In this document: in pieces, positions 35,130-43,927 of the stretch | How the letters are laid out: every line of letters starts with the position of its first letter | How positions within the stretch are numbered: the stretch's first letter is position 1 | From: Amycolatopsis alkalitolerans | GTDB lineage: Bacteria > Actinomycetota > Actinomycetes > Mycobacteriales > Pseudonocardiaceae | Reading direction: 5' to 3' | NCBI RefSeq assembly: GCF_006152065.1 | Contig: NZ_VDFW01000011.1 | Span: forward strand, 124,001 to 188,000 | Length of the DNA: 64,000 nucleotides | Position numbers and translations under genes: made by a program | Notes under the pieces: generated by a model | Databases searched by the model: none | What the model was told of the DNA's origin: nothing | The model's input: the letters and a program-made list of their open reading frames with translations, nothing else

Positions 35130-36014
35130 ATGACCGCATGGCACGGAGTCCTGGTGGCGACCGCGTTGCCGCTCACCGAGACCCTCACCGTCGACTTCGA
35201 GAAGTACGGCGAGCACGTCGCCTGGCTCGCCGCGGAAGGCTGCGACGGGGTGACCCCGAACGGCTCGCTGGGGGAGTACCAGACGCTCACGCCGGAGGAG
35301 CGCGCGCGAGTCGTCGCCACCGCGGTCGAGGCCGCGCCCGAGGGCTTCACCGTCATGCCGGGAGTCGCCGCCTACGGTGCCGCGGAGTCGCGGCGCTGGG
35401 CCGAGCACGCCGCCGAACTGGGTTGCCCGGCGGTGATGTTGTTGCCCCCCAACGCCTACCGGGCCGACGACCGCGCGGTGCTCGCGCACTACCGCGAGGT
35501 CGCGAAGGCGGGCCTGCCGATCGTGGCCTACAACAACCCGTTCGACACCAAGGTCGATCTCGTGCCGGAACTGCTCGCGGAGCTGCACGCGGAGGGGCTG
35601 ATCGTCGGGGTCAAGGAGTTCTCCGGTGATGTGCGCCGCCCGTACCGGATCGCCGAACTGGCCCCCGGCCTGGATGTCCTTTGTGGAGCGGACGACGTGT
35701 CGCTCGAGCTGGCGATCTCGGGCTCGCCGGGCTGGGTGGCCGGGTATCCCAACGCCCTGCCGAGGGCGTGCGTCGAGCTGTGGCGCGCCGCGAGCGCGGG
35801 AGACCTGGAGAAAGCGCTTCCGCTCTACCGGCAGCTGCATCCGCTGCTGCGCTGGGATTCGCGCACGGAGTTCGTCCAGGCGATCAAGCTGAGCATGGAT
35901 CTGGCCGGCCGGTACGGCGGCGCGTGCCGGCAGCCGCGCGTGCCGCTGACCGACGAGCAGGAGAAGCAGGTGCGCGAGGCGACCGGGAAAGCGCTCGCGG
36001 AGGGGCTGCGCTGA
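35130..36014 (+). CDS. DapA-family aldolase/deaminase, probable pyrroline-4-hydroxy-2-carboxylate deaminase
   Basis: A 294-residue TIM-barrel protein of the dihydrodipicolinate synthase superfamily. Tyr134 (AYNNPFD) and the Schiff-base Lys162 (VGVKEFSGD) are present. In the hydroxyproline pathway this family deaminates the product of D-hydroxyproline oxidation to alpha-ketoglutarate semialdehyde, which fits the order of genes. ATG at 35130 has AAAGGA eight bases upstream; an ATG two codons earlier would overlap that site. Its stop shares bases with the next ATG. One AAAGCGCT palindrome lies inside the gene at 35811. Confidence 0.82.
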   Translation: MTAWHGVLVATALPLTETLTVDFEKYGEHVAWLAAEGCDGVTPNGSLGEYQTLTPEERARVVATAVEAAPEGFTVMPGVAAYGAAESRRWAEHAAELGCPAVMLLPPNAYRADDRAVLAHYREVAKAGLPIVAYNNPFDTKVDLVPELLAELHAEGLIVGVKEFSGDVRRPYRIAELAPGLDVLCGADDVSLELAISGSPGWVAGYPNALPRACVELWRAASAGDLEKALPLYRQLHPLLRWDSRTEFVQAIKLSMDLAGRYGGACRQPRVPLTDEQEKQVREATGKALAEGLR

Positions 36015-37015
36015 TGCGTGCCAAGCGGGTTTTCCACGCGGTGGACTCGCATACCGAGGGCATGCCGACGCGGGTCATCACCGGCGGCGTCGGCCTCGTT
36101 CCGGGCGAGACGATGTTCGACCGGCGGCGGTACTTCATCGAGCATCTCGACCACGTGCGGCAGCTGCTGATGAACGAGCCGCGCGGGCATTCGGCGATGA
36201 GCGGCGCGATCCTGCAGCCGCCGGCCCGCCCCGATGCCGACTGGGGCGTGCTGTTCATCGAGGTCTCCGGCTGCCTGCCGATGTGCGGGCACGGCACGAT
36301 CGGCGTCGCGACGGTGCTGGTCGAGACCGGGATGGTGGAGGTGACCGAGCCGGTCACCACGGTCCGGCTCGACACGCCCGCCGGGCTCGTCGTGGCGGAG
36401 GTGGCCGTGTCCGACGGGGTGGCCCGCGCGGTCACCATCCGGAACGTGCCGTCCTTCGCGGTCGGGCCGGACCGCAAGGTCACGGTGCCCGGCCTCGGTC
36501 AGGTTCGTTACGACCTCGCGTTCGGCGGAAACTTCTACGCGATCGTCGAGCTTGCCGAGCTGGGCCTGCCGTTCGACCGCGCCGAGAAGCAGAAGCTCCT
36601 GGACGCCGGGCTCGCGATCATGGCCGCGATCAACGCCCACGACCGGCCCGCCCACCCGGCGAATCCGGAGATCACCGGCTGCCATCACGTGTACCTCGCC
36701 GCGCCAGGTTCCGACGCGCGGCACTCGCGGCACGCGATGGCCATCCACCCCGGCTGGTTCGACCGTTCGCCGTGCGGCACCGGGACGAGCGCGCGGATGG
36801 CCCAGCTGCACGCGCGCGGGCAGTTGCCGCTGCACACCGACTTCCGGAACGAGTCGTTCATCGGCACCGAGTTCATCGGGCGGCTCGTCGAGGAGACGGA
36901 GGTCGGCGGCCTCCCGGCGGTCGTTCCGACGATCACCGGCCGGGCCTGGCTGACCGGTACCGCGCAGTACTTCCTGGATCCCGACGACCCGTTCCCGGCG
37001 GGGTTCGAGCTGTGA
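36014..37015 (+). CDS. Proline racemase family, probable 4-hydroxyproline 2-epimerase
   Basis: A 333-residue enzyme of the proline racemase family. Both catalytic cysteines are present: Cys91 in PMCGHGT and Cys254 in SPCGTGTSAR. That separates it from the dehydratase branch, which has a threonine. The family inverts trans-4-hydroxy-L-proline to cis-4-hydroxy-D-proline, the substrate of the dehydrogenase encoded upstream. VDSHTEGMPTRVI is the typical N-terminus. Translation is coupled to both neighbours (TGATG before, GTGA after). Confidence 0.88.
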   Translation: MRAKRVFHAVDSHTEGMPTRVITGGVGLVPGETMFDRRRYFIEHLDHVRQLLMNEPRGHSAMSGAILQPPARPDADWGVLFIEVSGCLPMCGHGTIGVATVLVETGMVEVTEPVTTVRLDTPAGLVVAEVAVSDGVARAVTIRNVPSFAVGPDRKVTVPGLGQVRYDLAFGGNFYAIVELAELGLPFDRAEKQKLLDAGLAIMAAINAHDRPAHPANPEITGCHHVYLAAPGSDARHSRHAMAIHPGWFDRSPCGTGTSARMAQLHARGQLPLHTDFRNESFIGTEFIGRLVEETEVGGLPAVVPTITGRAWLTGTAQYFLDPDDPFPAGFEL

Positions 37016-37884
37016 TCGGGATGCGCGCGGCCATCGACGCGCTGGCCGCCGCCCTGCGCGCCGGGCTCGACCCCGAGGCCGATCCGCCGCGGTCGGTCGT
37101 GCCGGTGCGGCACGGGCAGCTCCTGCTCATGCCCGCCGAATGGGGCCGCTACGCCGGGGTCAAGATCGCGACCGTCGCGCCGGGGAACCCGTCACGCGGG
37201 CTGTCCCGGATTCAAGGCCAGTACCTGCTGCTGGACGGCGAAACCCTGACCCCGCTGGAGGTGCTGGACGCGGTGGCCCTGACGGCTGTGCGGACGGCGG
37301 CGGTTTCGGCGGTCGCCGTGGACGCTCTGGCCGAACCGGATGCGGCGCGGCTCGTCGTGTTCGGCGCGGGGCCGCAGGCGCGCAGCCATGTCGAGGCCCT
37401 GCGCCTGGTGCGGCCGGTGTCGGAGATCGTCGTGGTTGGGCGGGATCCCGGGCGGGCGCGCGCCTTCGCGGCTGCAGTAGGTGGCCGCGTGGGCTCGCCT
37501 TCGGACGTAGCGGGCGCGGATCTCGTCGCGTGCTGCACGACCGCCTGCGAGCCGCTGTTCGACGGTGCGCTGCTGGCGCCGCACGCGACGGTCGTGGCGG
37601 TGGGCTCGCACGAGCCGGAGGCCCGCGAGGTCGACGACGAGACGGTCCGCCGCTCGACGGTCGCGGTCGAGTCGCGCGCGACGGCGCTGCGTGAGTCGGG
37701 CGATGTGATCCAGGCCGTTCGGGCGGGGGCATGTTCGCCCGGGGACCTGGTCGGTCTGGCCGCCGCCGTGCGCGGTGAGGTGAAAGCCGCGCCGGACGCG
37801 CCGCGGCTTTTCAAGAGCGTGGGGATGGCGTGGGAGGATCTGGTGATCGCCGCGAGGAGCTATGAGGCCAGGGAGAGCGCGTGA
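37012..37884 (+). CDS. Ornithine cyclodeaminase/mu-crystallin family, probable pyrroline-2-carboxylate reductase
   Basis: A 290-residue NAD(P)-dependent protein. VVFGAGPQARSHVEALRLVRP is the nucleotide-binding motif (about 115-136), preceded by GVKIATVAPGNPSRGLSRIQG with the active-site Lys. In hydroxyproline clusters this family reduces 1-pyrroline-2-carboxylate, which arises from trans-3-hydroxyproline or D-proline. That reading is inferred from context; true ornithine cyclodeaminase activity cannot be ruled out. Its GTG overlaps the epimerase stop, and its stop overlaps the GntR start. Confidence 0.8.
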   Translation: MIGMRAAIDALAAALRAGLDPEADPPRSVVPVRHGQLLLMPAEWGRYAGVKIATVAPGNPSRGLSRIQGQYLLLDGETLTPLEVLDAVALTAVRTAAVSAVAVDALAEPDAARLVVFGAGPQARSHVEALRLVRPVSEIVVVGRDPGRARAFAAAVGGRVGSPSDVAGADLVACCTTACEPLFDGALLAPHATVVAVGSHEPEAREVDDETVRRSTVAVESRATALRESGDVIQAVRAGACSPGDLVGLAAAVRGEVKAAPDAPRLFKSVGMAWEDLVIAARSYEARESA

Positions 37885-38549
37885 CCGTATCCGACCAGCC
37901 GGCGCTGCCCTCGTTCGGCACGCGAGCGAATCTCCGCGACGAGATCATCCAGACCCTGCGCGCGGCGGTGATCTCCGGTGAGCTGCGGCCCGGGGTGGTG
38001 TATTCCGCGCCGAGTCTGGCCGCGCAGTTCGGCGTGTCGGCGACGCCGGTCCGCGAGGCGATGCTCGACCTGGCCAAGGAAGGGCTTATCGATACGGTGC
38101 GGAACAAGGGTTTCCGCGTCACCGAGCTGTCCGAAAAGGACCTGGACGAGCTGTCCGAGCTGCGCGCGCTGATCGAGGTGCCGACGGTACGGCGGATCAC
38201 CGAGGCCGGGGTGGACCCGGCGGTCATCGAGCGGCTGCGGCCCCTGGCGGTGGCGATCGAGGACGCCGCGGCGGCCGGTGACCTGATCACCCACGTGAAG
38301 GTGGACATGGAGTTCCATCTGGGGCTGCTCGCCGAGTCCGGCAACCCGCACCTGGTGGAGACGGTGCGCTCGCTGCGCGCTCGGTCGCGGATCTACGGCC
38401 TGCGTTCCCTCGCCGACCGCGGTGAGCTCGTGCCCTCCTCCCACGAGCACGCCGAACTCCTCGATCTCGTCGCCGCGGGCGACGCCTCCGGCGCGGAGGC
38501 CCTGATGGACCGCCACATCCGCCACGTCCGCGGCATCTGGGCCCACTAA
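37881..38549 (+). CDS. GntR family transcriptional regulator (FadR/FCD subfamily)
   Basis: A 222-residue regulator: winged HTH (about 14-78, with SAPSLAAQFGVSATPVREAMLDLAKEGLIDTVRNKGFRV) and a helical FCD ligand domain (about 88-215) with VDMEFHLGLLAESGNPHL supplying metal or acid ligand residues. It is the last gene of the seven-gene overlapping operon (GTGA with the preceding gene) and probably senses an intermediate of that pathway and controls the promoter near 32362. Confidence 0.88.
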   Translation: MTVSDQPALPSFGTRANLRDEIIQTLRAAVISGELRPGVVYSAPSLAAQFGVSATPVREAMLDLAKEGLIDTVRNKGFRVTELSEKDLDELSELRALIEVPTVRRITEAGVDPAVIERLRPLAVAIEDAAAAGDLITHVKVDMEFHLGLLAESGNPHLVETVRSLRARSRIYGLRSLADRGELVPSSHEHAELLDLVAAGDASGAEALMDRHIRHVRGIWAH

Positions 38550-38660
38550 CTCTGGAGTGCGCGGCGCATAGTGGACGGGCGCGAGTGGGTGCGGCGAGCA
38601 CATCGGGCGGCCACGGCGAACTTCTAGTTTCCAGGCACGTCTGCTGGATTGGAGTTCGTC

Positions 38661-40700
38661 ATGGCGCGGTACCGCGTGTCGATGGACATCGGGGGCACGT
38701 TCACCGATGTGGTCACCTACGACGACGAGGCCGGGGCGTTCGCGGCGAGTAAGGCCTCGACTACGCCCGACGACCTGAGCGAGGGTGTCATGGCCGGGCT
38801 CGGCTCGGTCGTCGGCTCGCCCGGCGACATCGGCTTCCTCGTGCACGGCACCACCCAGGGCCTCAACGCCTTCCTCGAACGCCGCGGTGTGCCGGTGCTT
38901 CTGCTCGGCACGGCGGGCGCAGAGGACAGCTACCACATCGCCCGCGGCCCCCGGACCCGCCTCTACGATCTGCACTACCGCAAGCCCGAGCCACTCGTGC
39001 CGCGACGCGACGTGCTCGGCATCGGCGGCCGGATCGCGCCCGACGGGAGCGAGCTGACGCCGCTGGACGAACAAGCCGTACGAGCGGCCGCGAACACCGC
39101 CGAAGAACGTGGCCACGGCGCGATCGCGATCGCCTTCCTGTTCAGCTACGCCAACCCCGCCCACGAGCTTCGCGCTCGTGAGATCGTCCTCGAAGAGCTG
39201 GGGGAGGATTTCACCGTCTCGCTTTCCCATGAGGCCGCGAAGGAGTGGCGCGAGTACGAGCGCACGTCCTCGGCGGTCATCGAGAGCTATACCGGCCCGA
39301 TCGTCCGCCGCTACCTCAGCCATCTCGAAGTCCGGCTGCGCGACCGCGGCCTCGGCGTTCCGTTGCACGTCATGCAATCCTCCGGCGGTATCCTCACCGC
39401 CGACTCCGCCCGCGCCCGCCCGCTGCAAACCCTGCTGTCCGGTCCGGTGGGCGGGGCGATCGCGTGCGCCGAGCTGTCCCGGGTCAGCGGCCGGGACAAC
39501 CTGATCGGCATCGACATGGGCGGGACCTCGTTCGACGTCTCGCTCATCGTCGGCGGCGAACCCGACGTGTCGGCGGAGGCCCACCTCGAAGGGCTGCCGA
39601 TGCTGATGAGCGTGGTCAACATCCACACCGTCGGCGCGGGCGGTGGCTCGGTGGCCTGGGTGGAGGCCGGCGGCCTGCGGGTCGGCCCGCGTTCGGCCGG
39701 TGCCAGGCCCGGGCCGGCGTGCTACGGGCGCGGCGGCACCGAGCCGACCGTGACCGACGCGAACCTCGTGCTCGGGCGGATCGACCCCAACGGCTTCGCG
39801 GGCGGCCAGCTGACGCTCGACACGGAAAGCGCTTCCGGCGCGGTCCGCGAGCTCGGCGAGGCTTTCGGCCTGGACGCGATCGCGATGGCCGAGGGTATCT
39901 GCGACGTGGCGAATTCCAAGATGGCACAGGCGATCCGGACGATCACCGTGTCCCGGGGGATCGAACCGCGCGATTCGAGCCTCGTCGCGTTCGGCGGCGC
40001 GGGCCCGATGCACGCGGTGTTCCTCGCCCGCGAGCTGGGCATCACCGAAACCATCGTGCCGCGTTTCCCCGGCGCGTTCTCGGCGTGGGGCATGCTGCAG
40101 ACGAAGATTCGCAAGGACTTCACCGAACCGTACTTCTGCCTCGACGAGGACCTTGACGGCGCCGGTCTGACCACCGTGCTGACCCGGCTCGAGGAGCACG
40201 GACTGTCCACTTTGGGTGAAGAAGGCGTAGCGGAGGAGCACCGTTCCGTGCAGCACTCGGTCGATATCCGTTACGCCGCACAGGAATACACTTTGACCGT
40301 TCCTCTGGATGACGCCGCCGAACCGTCCACACCGGACTTCCTCAAGACGATCGCCGAACGGTTCGCCGAGATGCACCACAGCCGCTACGGGCATGCGAAC
40401 CGCGGCGCGCCCATCGAGTTCGTCACGGTGCGCAGTGCCGCTTTCGGCGATCTGGGCCGGCCGGAGCCGCAGAAATGGCCGCAGGCTCAGGGGCCGGCGT
40501 TCCCGCACGAGACCAGTCAGGTCGTTTTCGGCGGCGTACCACAGGATTCGATCTTCGCGCGCCGCGACGACCTGCTCGCCGGACACGCCCTCGAAGGGCC
40601 GGCAGTGATCCTCGAGGACACCGCCACCACCGTCGTTCCCCCCGGTTACTCGGTGACCGTCGATGAGATCGGTTCGCTGATCATCAAGGAGCTGCCATGA
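38661..40700 (+). CDS. hyuA: Hydantoinase/oxoprolinase subunit A (first copy)
   Basis: A 679-residue ATPase-type subunit: YRVSMDIGGTFTDVVTY is the N-terminal phosphate-binding strand and LIGIDMGGTSFDVSLI the central one. Family members open hydantoin, N-methylhydantoin or 5-oxoproline rings with ATP hydrolysis, or carboxylate ketones. They work with a B subunit encoded next door (four-base overlap). A GGAG site precedes the ATG; a TTG four codons upstream is less likely. The 111-base gap after the GntR gene may contain its own promoter (TAGTTT at 38625). An AAAGCGCTT palindrome is at 39826-39834. Confidence 0.87.
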   Translation: MARYRVSMDIGGTFTDVVTYDDEAGAFAASKASTTPDDLSEGVMAGLGSVVGSPGDIGFLVHGTTQGLNAFLERRGVPVLLLGTAGAEDSYHIARGPRTRLYDLHYRKPEPLVPRRDVLGIGGRIAPDGSELTPLDEQAVRAAANTAEERGHGAIAIAFLFSYANPAHELRAREIVLEELGEDFTVSLSHEAAKEWREYERTSSAVIESYTGPIVRRYLSHLEVRLRDRGLGVPLHVMQSSGGILTADSARARPLQTLLSGPVGGAIACAELSRVSGRDNLIGIDMGGTSFDVSLIVGGEPDVSAEAHLEGLPMLMSVVNIHTVGAGGGSVAWVEAGGLRVGPRSAGARPGPACYGRGGTEPTVTDANLVLGRIDPNGFAGGQLTLDTESASGAVRELGEAFGLDAIAMAEGICDVANSKMAQAIRTITVSRGIEPRDSSLVAFGGAGPMHAVFLARELGITETIVPRFPGAFSAWGMLQTKIRKDFTEPYFCLDEDLDGAGLTTVLTRLEEHGLSTLGEEGVAEEHRSVQHSVDIRYAAQEYTLTVPLDDAAEPSTPDFLKTIAERFAEMHHSRYGHANRGAPIEFVTVRSAAFGDLGRPEPQKWPQAQGPAFPHETSQVVFGGVPQDSIFARRDDLLAGHALEGPAVILEDTATTVVPPGYSVTVDEIGSLIIKELP

Positions 40701-42367
40701 CCACCGTCGACCCGGTGACCGTCGAGATCATCCGCAACGCGCTCAACTCGGCGGCGGACGACATGAACGCGACGCTGATCCGTTCGGCCTACACCCCCAT
40801 CATCTACGAATGCGGCGACTGCGTGGTCGCGCTGCTGGATGCCGAGCACCAGGTGCTCGGCCAGTCCGCGGGCCTGCCGATCTTCCTGGGGAACCTCGAG
40901 ACGTGCACGAAGGCGACCGAGGAGCAGTTCGGCCGCGAAGTGTGGCAGCCGGGCGATGTGTGGATCCTCAACGACAGCTACCTCGGCGGCACGCACCTCA
41001 ACGACGTGACGATCTTCGGCCCGGTCTTCGCCGGGGACACGCTGATCGGGTTCACCGCGTCGCGCGCGCACTGGATCGACGTCGGCTCCAAGGACCCCGG
41101 CGGTTCGATGGACTCGGTGTCGATCTTCCAGGAGGGCCTGCGGCTCGGCCCGCAGAAGCTCGTCTCCGGTGGCGAGAACGAGGCCGCGCTGATGGACACG
41201 ATCGCCCGCAACGTACGTTTCCCTTATCCCACAACGGGTGACATGCATGCGATGATCGCCTGCATCACGATGGGGGAGAAGCGGCTGCGCGAGATCGTGG
41301 ACCGGTTCGGCCTGGAAACCCTGGAGCTGGCGCGCGACGAGATCTTCCGCCAGACCGAACTGCTCGAGCGCGAAACGATCGCCGCGATCCCGGACGGGGT
41401 GTACGCCGCGGAAGGCGTGCTGGACAACGACGGGGTCGCGCTCGACGCCCCGGTCCCCATCCGGCTCAAGATCACCGTCGACGGGGAGACGATCGACTTC
41501 GACGTCACCGAGTCCGCCGGCCAGACCGCGGGACCGGTCAACTGCGGTGTGGCACAAGCGGTTTCCGCGCTGCGCGTGGGCTACAAGCTGCTGGTGAGCC
41601 CGGATCTGGCCGGTAACGGCGGCTCGTTCCGCACGATGACCACGCAGGTCCGCGAGGGCTCGGTGCTCGGCGCGACGGCACCGGCGGCGTGCCAGTGGTA
41701 CTTCTCGCATCTGGGCCTGCTGATCGACATGGTCGCCCGCGCGCTCGCCCCCGCGATGCCGGACCGGGTCGCGGGCGCGAGCCACGGGGACTCGATGATC
41801 GTGCTGACCTCCGGGCTGGATCCGCGGTTCGGCCGCGAGTTCGTCAGCCTCGAGGCCACCGTCGGCGGCTGGGGCGCGTGGTCGGGTTCGGACGGGGAAA
41901 GCGCTCTCATCAACAACGTGAACGGATCGCTGAAGGACATCCCGATCGAAGTGCTGGAGACCCGCTATCCCTTCCGGATCACCGAATACCGCATCCGTCC
42001 CGATTCGGGTGGCGCGGGGAGGTGGCGTGGCGGCAACGGCGTGATCCGCGAGTACGAGGCGCAGACCGACTGCTCGCTGTCGCTGTGGTTCGAACGGTCC
42101 CGGCAGCCGGCGTGGGGCCTGTTCGGCGGCGAGGACGCGGTCGGCCCCGAGGTCGTGATCAACCCCGGGCGGTCCGACGAGCGGCGGATGCTCAAGGTCA
42201 ACGGGACCGCGATCCGCCGGGGTGACGTGATCCGCTGCGCGACCGGCGGTGGCGGCGGCTACGGCGATCCGGTCGAGCGCGACGCCGAGGACGTGCGGGC
42301 CGACGTCGCGGACCGCAACATCACCGCGGAGCGCGCGCTGAGCCGGTACGGCATCGGCGACTCGTAG
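40697..42367 (+). CDS. hyuB: Hydantoinase/oxoprolinase subunit B (first copy)
   Basis: A 556-residue partner of the preceding HyuA-like protein. TTVDPVTVEIIRNALNSAADDMNATLIRSAYTPIIYE is the standard N-terminus, with the metal and active-site region around DVWILNDSYLGGTHLNDVTIF. FRITEYRIRPDSGGAGRWRGGNG and GGGGGYGDPVERD are the typical C-terminal motifs. ATG overlaps the hyuA stop (ATGA). It ends the rightward unit and converges on the conservon across an array of GACTCG repeats. The actual ring substrate is not deducible. Confidence 0.87.
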   Translation: MTTVDPVTVEIIRNALNSAADDMNATLIRSAYTPIIYECGDCVVALLDAEHQVLGQSAGLPIFLGNLETCTKATEEQFGREVWQPGDVWILNDSYLGGTHLNDVTIFGPVFAGDTLIGFTASRAHWIDVGSKDPGGSMDSVSIFQEGLRLGPQKLVSGGENEAALMDTIARNVRFPYPTTGDMHAMIACITMGEKRLREIVDRFGLETLELARDEIFRQTELLERETIAAIPDGVYAAEGVLDNDGVALDAPVPIRLKITVDGETIDFDVTESAGQTAGPVNCGVAQAVSALRVGYKLLVSPDLAGNGGSFRTMTTQVREGSVLGATAPAACQWYFSHLGLLIDMVARALAPAMPDRVAGASHGDSMIVLTSGLDPRFGREFVSLEATVGGWGAWSGSDGESALINNVNGSLKDIPIEVLETRYPFRITEYRIRPDSGGAGRWRGGNGVIREYEAQTDCSLSLWFERSRQPAWGLFGGEDAVGPEVVINPGRSDERRMLKVNGTAIRRGDVIRCATGGGGGYGDPVERDAEDVRADVADRNITAERALSRYGIGDS

Positions 42368-42373
42368 CCGAAA

Positions 42374-42475
42374 GCCGGACTCGCGCGGTGGTGGCCCGAC
42401 TCGGGTGCGGGGAAGGCCGGACTCGGGTGCGGTGGATTCCGACTCGCGCGCGGGGAAAGCCGGACTCGCGGGGCT
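42374..42475. repeat. Five degenerate GACTCG repeats at about 21-bp period
   Basis: GACTCG starts at 42378, 42398, 42420, 42441 and 42463, that is spacings of 20, 22, 21 and 22 bp. Each copy is followed by a GC-rich variable part, usually ending GGGGAA or similar. The array fills the gap between the convergent hyuB and cvnD genes and reaches the last bases of cvnD. The period is two helical turns, so all copies face the same side of the DNA. Confidence 0.7.
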
Positions 42476-43142
42476 AAGGGAGGGGGGCGGGGAGACCGCG
42501 TTTGGTGGCCATGACGTGTTCGATGAGGGTGACCAGGACCTGCTTGGTCGACTCCTTCTCGCGCGCGTCGCACAGCAGGACCGGGATCGCCGGGTCGAGT
42601 TCCAGCGCGTCCCGGATCTCTTCCGTGCCGTAGCGGTAGGCGCGGTCGAAGCAGTTCACGCCGACCACGAACGGCAGGCCGCGCCGCTCGAAGAAGTCGA
42701 TGGCGGGGAAGCAGCTTTCCAGCCGTCGCGTGTCGGCGAGGACCACCGCGCCGAGCGCGCCGAGCGCGAGTTCGTCCCACATGAACCAGAACCGGTCCTG
42801 CCCCGGCGTGCCGAACAGGTACAGGATCAGCTCGGGGTTGACCGTGATGCGCCCGAAGTCGAGCGCGACGGTCGTGGTGGTCTTGCGCTCCACGCCGGTC
42901 AGGTCGTCCACGCCCGCGGACACGGCGGTGAGCGCTTCCTCGGTGTGCAGCGGGGGAACCTCGCTGACCGAGCCGACCATCGTCGTCTTCCCGACCCCGA
43001 ACCCGCCCGCGATGAGCAGCTTCAGCGTCATCGCGTTGAGGTTGCGCCGGTACCGCGGCACGCCGCCGCCAGGGTTCGAGAGCTGTCCTCGAACGGGGGA
43101 GTCCACTTTCGTTGCCGCCCTATCAGAGTCTGCGGATGCCAT
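42474..43142 (-). CDS. cvnD: Conservon GTP-binding protein CvnD
   Basis: A 222-residue small GTPase of the conservon type. The P-loop GGFGVGKTT is at about residues 45-53, FGTPGQDRFWFMWDEL is the DxxG-like switch region, and GVNCFD stands for NKxD. It should act with CvnA-C as a G-protein-coupled-receptor-like module at the membrane. The first 35 residues before the fold are poorly conserved, so the start could be later. It overlaps cvnC by 20 bases. Confidence 0.88.
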   Translation of the reverse strand: MASADSDRAATKVDSPVRGQLSNPGGGVPRYRRNLNAMTLKLLIAGGFGVGKTTMVGSVSEVPPLHTEEALTAVSAGVDDLTGVERKTTTTVALDFGRITVNPELILYLFGTPGQDRFWFMWDELALGALGAVVLADTRRLESCFPAIDFFERRGLPFVVGVNCFDRAYRYGTEEIRDALELDPAIPVLLCDAREKESTKQVLVTLIEHVMATKRGLPAPLP

Positions 43143-43506
43143 CGAGCACCGCCTGGAGGATGCGTTCGTCGGGGGCCGCGGTCATCGGGTTCGCGCTGCG
43201 GAAGATGACGTGGTTCTGCTCGATCAGGTCGGCCAGTAGCACCTTCACCACCGGCAGCGGCAGCTCGAGGTACGCGGCGACCTCGGCCACCGACAGCGGC
43301 TGCTGCAGCAGGCGCACGACGCGGGCGTACTCCTGCGGCAGCATGGCCGCCTCCATGATCGTGGTCACCGCGACCACGAGGGTGAGCAGATCGAGGCCGA
43401 CCGTGCCCGTGCGGGTGCGCCCGCCGGTGACGGTGTAGGGCCGGGCCAGCGGGCCGGCGTCGTCGTCGAACCAGGCCTCTTCCTCGGCCGTCATGGCACC
43501 GCGCAC
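43123..43506 (-). CDS. cvnC: DUF742 conservon protein CvnC
   Basis: A 127-residue DUF742 protein. GPLARPYTVTGGRT is the hallmark N-terminal motif. LLQQPLSVAEVAAYLELPLPVVKVLLADLIEQN forms a winged-helix-like fold with conserved Pro-Val. It is the third member of the conservon operon, seven bases after cvnB and overlapping cvnD. Two in-frame Met codons at the start (MRGAM) leave the exact N-terminus open. Confidence 0.9.
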   Translation of the reverse strand: MRGAMTAEEEAWFDDDAGPLARPYTVTGGRTRTGTVGLDLLTLVVAVTTIMEAAMLPQEYARVVRLLQQPLSVAEVAAYLELPLPVVKVLLADLIEQNHVIFRSANPMTAAPDERILQAVLDGIRRL

Positions 43507-43513
43507 CCGGCCA

Positions 43514-43927
43514 TCATGCGTAGCCGCCGGCGTGCTCGACGCGCGGCGCCGTGCTGAGCATCGTGCCGACCCGCTTGATCATCATGTTCATCGCGTACGC
43601 GACCAGCCCCATGTCGGCATCGTCGCTGGTGAGCAGCGCGAGGCAGGCACCGTACCCGGCGGCGGTGACGAAGAGGAACGCGTGGTCCATCTCCACCACC
43701 GTCTGGCGCACCTGCCCGCCGCCGAAATGGCGGCCGGTGCCCTTCGCCAGGCTCTGGAACGCCGAGGCGACGGCCGAGAGGTGTTCGCCGTCCTCCTCGG
43801 TCAGGTTGGTGGACCGGCCGATGAGCAGCCCGTCGGCCGACAGCACGACCGCGCGGTCCGCGCCGGCCACCTGCTGCAGCAGATCGTCGAGCAACCAGTC
43901 CAGCTCGTTCATCCCCGGATTGGTCAT
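43514..43927 (-). CDS. cvnB: Roadblock/LC7 domain protein CvnB
   Basis: A 137-residue Roadblock/LC7 protein, a family that regulates small GTPases such as CvnD. LDWLLDDLLQQVAGADRAVVLSADGLLIGRS and the later VVEMDHAFLFVTAAGYGACLALL form the conserved sheet. ATG at 43927 overlaps the cvnA stop by four bases. The same frame is open far upstream, but there it is only the shadow of cvnA. Confidence 0.92.
   Translation of the reverse strand: MTNPGMNELDWLLDDLLQQVAGADRAVVLSADGLLIGRSTNLTEEDGEHLSAVASAFQSLAKGTGRHFGGGQVRQTVVEMDHAFLFVTAAGYGACLALLTSDDADMGLVAYAMNMMIKRVGTMLSTAPRVEHAGGYA

Noticed and set aside
42374-42475. Short repeats considered as a CRISPR array
   Set aside because: Only a six-base core is conserved, the period is 21 bp, there are no true spacers and no cas genes are nearby.
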